A stretch of DNA of 64,000 nucleotides from Tillus elongatus (taxonomy: Eukaryota > Arthropoda > Insecta > Coleoptera > Cleridae), in assembly GCA_964006375.1 (NCBI GenBank), contig OZ023270.1, positions 71,576,082 to 71,640,081 of the forward strand. Direction: 5' to 3'. A program made the position numbers and the translations under genes. Positions 56,401 to 64,000 of the stretch are shown here, in pieces (the first letter of the stretch is position 1; every line of letters begins with the position of its first letter). The notes beneath the pieces were generated by a model. That model was not told where the DNA came from. It did no database searches and saw only the letters and a program-made list of their open reading frames with translations.

Positions 56401-59378
56401 ACTGTGTTCCTGTCCGGCAACGGACAGGACTAGATACCTGCTCTTTGGCAAGATAAAGCTTGCTCTGAAGGATCTGGATCAACTTTCGCCCACAAAGATT
56501 ATCGCCCACAAAGATTATCGACCTCTGCAGGAGGCTGGCTTTGTTGGGCGAAATAAAGACTATTAGGCGTGAGCCACAATAGACCTTATGGTCGCAGTGG
56601 AGGGACCGGTATGCAAACCCTAACTTAACCTAACCCAGAGACCCAAGTTTTGGTAGATGGTAAAGTATTGACAAACGCAACATATGTACTAAATTTTATA
56701 AAAATAACTTCATTACTGTCAAGAGTTATAAAACATTTACAAAAATGATTTGTTCCTGAAAAAAATCCTTGGGCTGGTTAACGAACTTATCCAGAAGAAA
56801 AAATCCTACAGTTGCATAAATTGGCAAATTATTTCTTAACTTATTAGCCGCATACATATATAAACATCAAAATTTTAATCAACTTTAAAAATGGGCTCCA
56901 GAAGTTCTATTCATGATCATGAAAACTTGAATGTCGTAACATTTTTTTAACAAAATTTTTTTCACGGAAATTTGCTAAAAGGGAACAGATTTTGGACTTA
57001 CCTCTAGGGTACATACAAGAGGAAACATCTCTTGTAAGACTTCAACTTCATCCGAGAAGTCATAACAGGAACTGTCTGTGGATCCACTATCGCTCATTTC
57101 TGATAATTTGTGCACTCTTTTTGATTGTTCACATTCTGAGTTACTGTGTGACCTAAAAAAAAGTAAAAGCGGAGTTAAGTGATATTCATAATAACAAACC
57201 AAGATAACATAGGTTGTTTTGTAGTCACCATAAAGGATGGGTTTAATTTCCAGTGTGTACACTTTTATTGTCAAAAATAGGTTAGGTTAGGTTTGTATGT
57301 GAGTGGGCCATACCAAGCCCTCCACCGCGACCATAAGGTCTATTGTGGCTCACGCCTAATGGTCTATATTTCGCCCAACAAAGTCAGCCTCCTGCAGAGG
57401 TCGATAATCTTTGTGGGCGAAAGTTGATCCAGATCTTCCGGAGCAAGCTTTATCTTGCCAAAGACCAGGTATCTAGTCCTGTCCGCCGCCAGACAGGAAC
57501 ACAGTACGTGCTCTGCTGTCTCGTCACTCTCCATACACAGCCGGCACTCGGTCTCTTGACACACAAAAGAAGATACTAAAAAGTAATGCATTTACGTGAA
57601 AGAAATTTACGTGAAAGAAATTTATATAATATATATGTAATCAAAATAACAATGAATCTGCTAGTAACGAAATTTAAGAAATGTATAGTTTCCAGGTCTA
57701 CTGAATAATTTCCATCACATTTGAGCAAAATCACAAAATTCCCTGACAGTTTAAGGGGTATTTCAAATTCCCTGATTTTTCCCGGTTTTCCAGGTCGCTG
57801 GGTACCCTGTATAATGACTTTTCCAGAATTTAGAACTTCTAATTTACAATGCTTTTTTCTAAGCTTCACAGACTCTCGGTCACTTTTCTTTTGCTTTTTG
57901 TTATTTTAGTTTTTAGGCTTTCATTCATTTAATTTTGTTTACATAAAAAATTACTAGATCAATTACTTCATAATCAACTATCATGGGCATGTAAGGGTTT
58001 GGTTTCTGAGAGTCAACATGGATTCTGTCCTAATAGATCTGCTGTGTTCAACTTAGTCATATACCAAACAAAAATAATAAACACATTAGTCGGGAAAACA
58101 GATAAGACGTTGTATCTACGGATTTTTCTAAGGCGTTCGACACAGTGGATGACCATATACTCTTAAATAAGTTATGTTTAGTTGGATTTAGACCACAGTT
58201 GGTGAAATGGTTTCAGAGCTTCCTGGAAGATCGAACCTTATTTGTGAAAGTAGGTAGCTATTTATCGGAGGCCATATTAGTTTCATTGGGAGTTCCACAG
58301 GGTGGCCACTGCACTCCATTGTTATTTAATCTTTTTATAAACGATATTACAGAATGTTTTGAAAACTGTGATTGCCTAATGTTTGCAGATGATATGAAGC
58401 TCTTCAGGACTATATAAAGAACAGCAGTTCAGGAAAACTTGGATAGGCTTGCTTTATGGTGTAACATGAACAAACTAAACCTTAATATAGACAAGTGTTG
58501 TTTTATAATTTTTTGTTGGAAAAATGATCGAATAGAAACTTCATATGCTATTAATGATCATCTGTTATTACGAATGTCGAAAGTTAGAGACCTGGGAGTG
58601 ATATTTGATGAAAAAATGTCATTTAGTGAGCATATCATTTCATGTTTGGTAAGGGCTTCTAAATTGTTGGGTTTTGTCATACGGAAGTACAATCAATTCT
58701 CTGTAGAGGCAGTTACAGCTATATACTGCTTGATGGATAGGTCTGTGTTAGAGTATGGATGCATAGTGTGGTCTTCTTATTACAGAACTCACCAATACAC
58801 CTTAGAAAAAGTGCAACACAACTTCTTGAAGTTTTGTGCTTTTAAAATGAATGTGAGGGTATCACACAGATTATTATATTATATTATACAGATCTAGAAC
58901 ATAGTCTTTCTTTGTGTACACTTAGGGAGCGGCAAGACAAACAGGGTCTGTGCTTTGTATTCAGGATTATTAATGGAATTGTTGACTGTAGGGAACTCTT
59001 AGAACTAGTTTTGATTAATGTGCCGTCAAGGAACTTGAGATACTTTAAGGTGTTTAGTGTACCTTTTCACGGAAGTAATTATGGAGCAAGCTACCCCATT
59101 GATCGTTATTTAAAGGTTATAAATGATTATTCTGTGGAGGTTTTCAAAATATCACTACCTCAGTTTAAAAGATCCCTATGTGGTGTTTATTGTAGATTTT
59201 ATTGTGCTCACTTGGAGTTTTGGTTCCTATTGTCCTGTTGGTTTTCGTTTAAGACTGATTGTTATTTTTAAATTTGTGTTTATTTTATTGTTAATTTCTT
59301 ACATGATTTGATGTTTAAGTTTATACCTTATCTTAGTATTAGCGAATTAAAAAAAAAATCGCTTATGGGGAGATCTGT

Positions 59379-59475
<97 letters not shown>

Positions 59476-61412
59476 CCGACCGATAACTTAAAAACTAATG
59501 GACCAATCTTGATAAAATTTGCAGAATACCTTCCTTTTGCAAGTGGCTTGGATAAGTTCGTTAGCCAGGAAAATCGGACCAGGTTTTCCCGGAAAATTTT
59601 GTGTTTTCTTTATAAAAAAATTCATATCTCCGGAAATAACAAAGCAAGGGCAACCAAATTTGGTACGCGTGTTTGTATTATAAAGAGTTAACTCTGTACC
59701 AAAATTTAGGTCCCTAGCTTTAAAGACAAAAAAGTTATGGGCAGTTAAAGCAACAAATTTTTGAGTTTTCCTCAAAACGTCAAACTCGCAATATTAAACG
59801 TCAAAATTGACAATGTTTAGGCAAAGAATGTAAAACAAATACCCATTGTGAAAAGAAAATGTTGCAAGAAGAGTGTTCTGCAAACCCTTAAGTTTCAGAT
59901 TCAACCGTCATTGCCCTTCATTTTACTAAAATATTTACAGAATATCCATTCCAAATAGACCCTTTCTCTGATGCTTTGGCTGTCAGTTTAGTTTGGTGGC
60001 TTTTTGGACATTTATTTGTAGGTTTAGTGAAGTTTATGGTTTAACGGTCTATAATTTTTTTTAGCTAATTATCATGGAACAAATTTGTTAATGCATTTTT
60101 GCATTTTTTATCGAAATATGATGCGTTTATAAGAAAAAAATCTGGACGCAGTAAGTGCGTTTTGGTAGCGAATATTCGGTAAATTTGCAGTTTAGCTCCC
60201 GAATGCTTTTCAAAAAACTGTTTTCAGAAACCTGCCTAGGCCCCCACCCCCCTGGATCCACAAACCCCAAGAAAAATTTCTTGTTCACACTCCCCAAGGA
60301 AGTTATGGGACCAGGAGTGAGTAGGGGTGTATAATTTTTTTGTATTACTAATTTTCGTAGAACAAATTCGTTAATGCACTTTTGCATTTTTTATCGAAAT
60401 ATGATGCGTTTATAAGAAAAAAATCTGGGCGCAGTAAGTGCGTTTTGGTAGCAAATTTTCGGTAAATTTGCAGTTTAGCTCCCGAACGTTTTTCAAAAAA
60501 CTGTTTTCAGAAACCTGCAGGTGGGGTCCTAGTAATGTTTCTGAAAACAATTTGTTGAAAAGCCTTCGGGTGCTAATCTGCAAATTTACCGAATTTTCAT
60601 TAAATCCTTCAAATTTCAATAACTCAATTTGCTATTAACGTAAGCTTTGTTGGATAGAAAACCAACATTTAAGTTTATTTTCGGAAAATTTTTGTATATT
60701 TTCAAACCATAAGTAATTTTGATAAAATATAGTACATTGTTTCTATCACATAGGCTATACCGGTAATTAGATTGATGCCTGCTCGCATTTGCTATTAAAA
60801 ACATTTTTATGGAAAATCACTTCCATAACACATTTGCTGCATCTAGACTTTTGAAAAATGTTTATATATTTTCAAACAAAAAATTTATTTCAATGAAATA
60901 TAGTACATTGTTTCTACTATATAAGCAACCAAGTTTGATGCCTGCTTCCATCAAAGAAAGACATTTGCTATTAAAAATATTTTAAAGAAAATTCGCTACC
61001 ATAACGCACTTGCTGCGTCCCGAGATTTTTATAATTGTATGTCATTTTGTAACATCTAATGGGGTATTCCCGTAAATAAATAAATAAGTAAGTAATTGGG
61101 TGTATATACCTGTTAATGTATATACTTAAATAAATAAATAAACAAAAAGCATCTAAAATTTAAGGTGTTCCACTTCAATTGGCCAGCCTTACAGAAATGT
61201 CCAATATTATTAATGTAATATGTGTTTAAAAGATTACCTTGGTTTTGGCTTTGGAACAATTTCGGGCAGTGATATTTCCACAACAGATGTATTCTTTTCT
61301 TCTGGTTCAGGAACCTGCAGTTTAGCCTCCAGTTGAAACATCCACTGACAAACAGTTGCGTGATTTATAGATTCGAACTCAGGAAAATAAGCAGACATCA
61401 TTTCGCAGAACC
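49259..61412 (-). CDS. CUEDC2: CUE domain-containing protein 2 (CUEDC2), three 3' coding exons
   Basis: Join of 61412-61238, 57152-57002 and 49621-49259 (- strand). Junction phases agree (exons begin in phases 1, 2 and 0) and all splice sites are GT-AG. Order: 'FCEMMSAYFPEFESIN', matching the N-terminal conserved block of CUEDC2; an acidic Ser-rich linker; a CUE domain, 'VEVLQEMFPLVCTLEV' plus 'KHCLAIASGDIDRAAQILI', with the MFP motif used by CUE domains to bind ubiquitin and split by the last intron; then 'HKPVAPKVEPKKLVRYRDNK' and 'VSLKGERFTEVK', the family's conserved C-terminal motif. In vertebrates CUEDC2 is a ubiquitin-binding adaptor reported in receptor turnover and NF-kB control; the insect role is inferred. 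The first exon lies beyond the window. Introns of 7.4 and 4.1 kb hold nested retroelements. It converges with cut. Confidence 0.9.
49940..51925 (+). pseudogene. Jockey-like LINE reverse transcriptase in CUEDC2 intron
   Basis: RT blocks in order: 'NNYQPISLCSNLAKIAEKTI' (50100); 'KQCGFREGTSAEGAI' (50215); 'GVFLDVAKAFDSINHDRLLA' (50310); 'DCGVPQGTILGPILFTI' (50490); 'FADDTAIIYKSDS' (50580); 'NINFKKTKFVPFSC' (50690); 'AGSIKYLGIKI' (50812). Stops and frameshifts occur after 50540. The 3' end at about 51900 has a 'gattgataaataaactta' tail. The 5' endonuclease part is absent. It is antisense to CUEDC2, in its last intron. Confidence 0.87.
52182..52855 (-). pseudogene. RNase H-type LINE fragment (RT C-terminal region)
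   Basis: The - strand carries 'IAREVKYLGVVLDFKLTWNG' (52790-52730), then 'KLGKIQRMACLGITGAMTSI' and 'VAMEVLLDLPP' (52560-52460). It is the same region as 41230-41570 in the + strand element but from a different copy. 5' and 3' parts are missing. Confidence 0.8.
52860..54610. other. CUEDC2 intronic DNA with (TA)n and a poly-G run
   Basis: It contains a G run at about 53366-53375 and a long (TA)n at 53417-53494. Opposed frames at 53847-54125 and 54195-54668 show no recognised domain. Confidence 0.4.
53417..53494. repeat. (TA)n microsatellite
   Basis: About 39 uninterrupted TA dinucleotides. Confidence 0.95.
54617..54698. repeat. Dispersed non-coding family, copy D, left part (split by a LINE)
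   Basis: 'cccagcaagggtgttatggt' plus 'gcaaatgcttataactccat' is the family's end motif followed by its next block. The continuation resumes at 56638 after the LINE. Confidence 0.6.
54691..56637 (+). pseudogene. R1/I-like LINE with reverse transcriptase and RNase H, TTAGG-like tail
   Basis: It starts within the RT, 5' truncated: 'IEGAFNNALPISLYEATIAR'; 'GCPQCGVLSPLLSLFVDD'; 'AYADDLVIMVMGKYEEE' (54955-55005); 'QAKYLGVTLDKKLNWDIQ' (55172-55225); 'MITGAISTAPSAALEVLLNI' (55441); RNase H 'CWYSDGSKTNM', 'QAEVYAIEMCARES', 'IYADSQAAIKALDS', 'VSLVWIPGHSDHDGNVAA' (55755-56100); and a C-terminal Cys/His stretch 'CWLCMESDETAEHGLCSC' (56355). Some stops and frameshifts. The 3' tail is 'aaccctaacttaacctaacc'. 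CTAACCCA flanks both ends (54691-54698 and 56630-56637). Confidence 0.87.
56638..56970. repeat. Dispersed non-coding family, copy D, right part
   Basis: 'ttttggtagatggtaaagta' and 'gcaacatatgtactaaattt' parallel 'ttttggcaggtagtaaggtc' and 'gcaacatatccaccaaattt' in copy A at about 2171-2217, which follows the same end block. This supports a single copy interrupted at 54698/56638. Confidence 0.55.
57002..57152 (-). CDS. CUEDC2: CUEDC2 penultimate exon
   Basis: The acceptor 'ctttttttttag' precedes 57152 and the donor GAG|GTAAGT follows 57002. It encodes 'SHSNSECEQSKRVHKLSEMS', an acidic Ser-rich stretch, and the start of the CUE domain 'VEVLQEMFPLVCTLE'. It opens with the last base of an Arg codon and closes in phase 0. 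Confidence 0.9.
57270..57563 (-). pseudogene. 3' fragment of the same RNase H LINE family, inverted
   Basis: On the - strand, 'ETECRLCMESDETAEHVLCS' (57560-57500) and 'FGKIKLAPEDLDQLSPTKII' match 56349-56510. The fragment ends at about 57275 with 'cataccaagccctccaccgc' read inverted and a 'cctaacctaacctatttttg' tail. It sits 118 bp upstream of the CUEDC2 penultimate exon's acceptor. Confidence 0.85.
57565..57955. other. CUEDC2 intronic DNA, nothing recognised
   Basis: Opposed frames at 57576-57909 share the same AT-rich DNA and show no domain. Confidence 0.4.
57960..59350 (+). pseudogene. Jockey/CR1-like LINE reverse transcriptase in CUEDC2 intron
   Basis: RT blocks: 'ESQHGFCPNRSAVFNLV' (58005); 'STDFSKAFDTVDDHILLNKL' split by a frame change near 58125; 'SLGVPQGGHCTPLLFNLFIN' (58280); 'FADDMKLFRTI' (58380) then a stop; 'LNLNIDKCCFIIF' (58475); 'VRDLGVIFDEKMSFSEHI' (58580); and a C-terminal frame to 59271. 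The 3' end is 'gcgaattaaaaaaaaaatcg' at about 59340. The copy is 5' truncated. Confidence 0.87.
59383..59470. repeat. (TA)n microsatellite
   Basis: About 43 TA dinucleotides, immediately before dispersed-family copy C. Confidence 0.95.
59472..61035. repeat. Dispersed non-coding repeat family, copy C (composite)
   Basis: The core at 59472-60000 ('ccgaccgataacttaaaaac', 'aagttcgttagccagg', 'ccaaatttggtacgcgtg', 'ccctttctctgatgctttgg') parallels copy A. It is followed by end motifs in direct form at about 60136 and 60424 (a 290-bp internal duplication) and inverted at about 60825 and 60995. No conserved coding frame. Confidence 0.7.
61238..61412 (-). CDS. CUEDC2: CUEDC2 upstream exon (N-terminal conserved region)
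   Basis: The acceptor 'cttttcctttacag' precedes 61412 and the donor CCAAG|GTAATC follows 61238. It translates as 'GFCEMMSAYFPEFESINHAT', then 'VCQWMFQLEAKLQVPEPEEK' and 'NTSVVEISLPEIVPKPKP'. It has no long flanking open frame, so it is easy to miss. It starts in phase 1, so at least one more coding exon lies to the right. Confidence 0.88.
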
Positions 61413-61499
61413 CTGTAAAGGAAAAGATAAAAATCTAATTTAACTTCATTTCAAATTACCATCAGTGAGCTGTCAAAAAAAAAAAACGTTTTACTCAAT

Positions 61500-63130
61500 G
61501 TAGCTAGCAAAAGTTACCAACAGCTACTGAAAATGTATACTGGCAATGTTTATAGATTTTCAAAAAGGATCTGATGCAGTTAATAATAGCATTCTATTAA
61601 ACAAACTGTATAATATGGGAATATGTAGCATTGCACATAAACTTCTATCTTGTAATCCATTTGGCAGAAGGCAAACAACTGTTGTGAATAGTAAAAGAAT
61701 CAACTCCAAGTTTGTAAAATCTGGTGTCCCACCAGGATCTGTGCTTGGACCAATTTTATATTTGTTGTATGTACATTAACAAAATTAAAAGTTACATACA
61801 TAACTTTCGCAGATTAGATTAGATTTTATTGTGAGTGGGCTATTTCAGTCCCTCCACCGCGACCTTAGGTCTATTGTGGCTCACGTCTAATTATTTAGAT
61901 TTCACCCATCAATTCCATCTCCCTGAGGGAGTCGATCTTTTCTTGAGGGTGAGAGTTTGTTTGGCAGGTGTACTGCCATCTGAGTAAAGTCGCTTGCCCG
62001 TTTCGAAGCTCAAAGAGAGATAATCTCTCTCCGAGTTCGTCTGGACCCGACATCCGTCAGTGTTTGCCTCGAGGCAGTATCATGAAGTCCCGCTCTCGGT
62101 CAGCATCTAATCTCCAGTTGTAATCCACCCCTAGAGATCTCAGCTCCCCTCAGGCTCTTCCAAACCTGACACCTAACAGTGTTAAGACTCAAGGCAACAT
62201 CCCATCGAGTCCCGCTCCCGTGCATCACCCTAGCGAGGCCGTCCGTCCGTTTCGTAGCACACAGTATGGGCTCCAAACTCCGGGTGTTTACCACTCATCA
62301 GAGATCAAAGCACCCGGGGACGTCAGGACACACGAACCCGCCAGGGCTCAATCCAGGGCGGTATCATCTGGAACCCCGCTCTTGAATAACAACCAAGCAA
62401 GGCCAAATGTCAGTCTCTGAGGCCACAGTGGTGGCGCCAAACTCCGGGTGCATATCACTTCCCAGAGATGTCTGCCTCCCCCCAGCCACACATGCACCAG
62501 ACCCCCGCCAGTGTTTTATTGACTCGAGGCGGTATCATGAAGTCCCGCCCTCGAGCAGCATCCAAGCAGGGTCGTTAGCCTGTATCGATGCTCACAGAGT
62601 AGGCCTAAGTCTCCAGGTGTAATCCACCTCTAGATACCCCAGCCACCTCCGGGTTCGCCCAGGTCCAACACCTGCCAGCGTTAGCTTAAATTTCACCCAA
62701 CAAATCGAGCCTCTGACAGGAGACGACACCTGCGAGGTGAAACTTTGTTTGACAGATGTACTGCCATCTGAGCGAAGTCGCTTGTCCGTCTCAAAGCTCA
62801 AAGAGAGATAACCTCTTTCCGAGTTCGTCTGGGCCAGACATTCGTCAGTGTTTGACTCGGTGCAGTATCATGAAGTCCTGCATCCGAGCAGCATCCAAGT
62901 GAGGTCGTTTGTCCGTTTCGAAGCTCACAGAAGAGGCCTCAACCCTTAACTTTCGCAGATGACACAGTGCTGTTATATTCGCACAACTCCCGGGATTCAT
63001 TGTAAAAAAATAGTCAATGATAACTTGGTTACATAGTATAGGTGGTTATAAGTAATAGCGTGCAAATAAACTTAGATAAAACAGTGTACATAATGTTTGC
63101 ACCAAAATATAAAAGCTGTTGCAAGAGTGA
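61500..63130 (+). pseudogene. LINE reverse transcriptase relic split by a 1.1-kb insertion
   Basis: The left half (61530-61800) reads 'FIDFQKGSDAVNNSILLNKL' and 'KSGVPPGSVLGPILYLLYV'. The right half (62947-63130) resumes with 'TFADDTVLLYSHNS', the catalytic FADD region, and 'INLDKTVYIMFAPK'. The two halves are contiguous in the RT once 61815-62960 is removed. The short length and several stops make it inactive. Confidence 0.85.
61801..62960 (-). mobile_element. 1.1-kb retroelement insertion with 14-bp target-site duplication
   Basis: 'taactttcgcagat' is present at 61801-61814 and 62947-62960, flanking a 1132-bp insert. The left end 'gtgagtgggctatttcagtc' and 'tctattgtggctcacg' match the inverted 3' end of the RNase H LINE at 57295-57355. 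On the - strand its 3' end is therefore at 61815, with an 'aataaaatctaatctaatc' tail. The interior is GC-richer and made of related blocks ('cagtatcatgaagtcc', 'gcatccaagc'). A block of about 200 bp at 61905-62107 is repeated at 62692-62900. No long coding frame: a non-autonomous or 3'-derived element. Confidence 0.85.
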
Positions 63131-63289
63131 GTACTTTTCTTACAAAAAAAAATTCAAAAACTCCAAAAGTTTGTTTCTGCCCTCATTTTGGTTGTGATTT
63201 TTGTCATCTACGCGCTAAAACATGCCCGTATACAAAATTTAATAAAAATCGAACACATGTACGGAAAGTAAACCTTTACCCTGACTTTC

Positions 63290-63720
63290 TTCAAGTACTT
63301 ATGCATCCATAGTTCTTTTGCTGTCCTACAATTTTGTTTGATCACATTTTTATTTTGTTTATATTGACTGTATGCAGCTTCATTCTTAATATTTCTCCAC
63401 CTGTTACGTTCTTGTATTAACTTTAGTATTTCTGACATCGCAGGCGTTTCTTTGGTGTTAGTTTCTTCTTGTACAATACTTTTTTCGCACCTTACATTGT
63501 TTTCAATTATACTATTTTCCTCACAGGTAACTTTTAGCCGCTCTAGTCTTTCATCAATTTCTCCTAATTCTAAATTTTCTAACTAGAGCACTTTCAATTT
63601 GTTTGTGTACTCCCGCATTAAAATCCCCTATTATAATTATCTGATCCTGTTTTCCCCTTGTCTTACCCATTTCTTTTATATTAAAATACATATCTTTCAC
63701 TTCCTACTCCTCAGTTTATG
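63290..63720 (-). pseudogene. LINE endonuclease/linker fragment
   Basis: On the - strand, 'QDQIIIIGDFNAGVHKQIES' (about 63650-63590) has the GDFNA motif of AP-type endonucleases of non-LTR elements. It is followed by 'RNRWRNIKNEAAYSQYKQNK', the basic linker between endonuclease and RT, ending at about 63290. No RT follows. Confidence 0.65.
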
Positions 63721-63889
63721 TGGGAAAGTATGATATTTTATAAATTCAAGACACTGGAAAATCTGGAGGAGGAGTGCCTCAGGCATCGATGTAAAACATA
63801 GGATGACAAAAGTAACTAAGTGGATGAAGCAGAATCCACACGGCCACAAAGGAGTGGTGCAGGCGGGGCAAAGACCCCCCTCTGCGCCG

Positions 63890-64000
63890 CAGACGAAATT
63901 TGGAAATTTGCAGATTAGCTCCAAAACGCTTTTCAAAACATTGTTTTCAGAAACATTACTAGGACCCCCTGGATGCACAAACCACAAGAAAAAATTCTTG
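63890..64000. repeat. Dispersed family fragment running off the window
   Basis: 'ttgcagattagctccaaaac', 'gttttcagaaacattactag' and 'ctggatgcacaaaccacaag' parallel 60185-60275. The element continues beyond the right edge. Confidence 0.6.

Noticed and set aside
62100..62801. Opposed short frames in the GC-richer insert as genes
   Set aside because: They lie within the repeated blocks of the 1.1-kb retroelement insertion on both strands.

Overview
This window looks like a piece of an AT-rich, repeat-laden insect (at least arthropod) nuclear genome. It carries the spliced 3' end of a Cut homeobox gene that closely matches insect Cut, spliceosomal introns, many decayed non-LTR retrotransposons, Tc1/mariner remnants, long (TA)n tracts and TTAGG-like tails on some LINE copies. 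I cannot fix the order from sequence alone. There is no bacterial-style operon, CRISPR array or plasmid-type region.

Two host genes can be supported, and they converge. (1) cut/CUX, + strand: four 3' coding exons between 10873 and 14447 encode a poly-Q region, two CUT domains, the Cut-type homeodomain and the C-terminus; the N-terminal exons lie left of the window, so 1-10872 is read as the 3' part of a large intron. (2) CUEDC2 (CUE domain-containing protein 2), - strand: three 3' coding exons at 61412-61238, 57152-57002 and 49621-49259, separated by TE-filled introns of 7.4 and 4.1 kb; the first exon(s) lie right of the window. A possible third gene is represented only by a short terminal exon at 27361-27414 (- strand) with a strong acceptor and a downstream AATAAA.

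Layout: 0-10.9 kb cut intron with a tandem GGCGG-rich repeat, two copies of a dispersed non-coding repeat family, a Tc1/mariner relic, a perfect palindrome and a SINE-like element. 10.9-15.1 kb cut exons and 3' UTR. 15.4-19.6 kb unusual tandem repeats (146 bp x5; 261 bp x3 with a 54-bp palindrome) and a possible MITE. 20.9-27.1 kb a roughly 60-copy 102-bp minisatellite with higher-order structure. 28-31 kb a 98-bp tandem array and duplicated blocks beside a LINE relic. 31.6-43.8 kb a mosaic of LINE copies in both orientations, a tRNA-Gly pseudogene and a mariner relic. 45.6-48.2 kb a roughly 10-copy tandem array of a Ty3/gypsy RNase H fragment. 49.3-64 kb the CUEDC2 gene with nested retroelement insertions in its introns, including one with a clear 14-bp target-site duplication.

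How it works together: cut encodes a DNA-binding cell-fate regulator and CUEDC2 a ubiquitin-binding adaptor; nothing links them functionally. Most of the remaining DNA is transposon history. No previously undescribed enzymatic system is evident; the most unusual structures are the repeat arrays.
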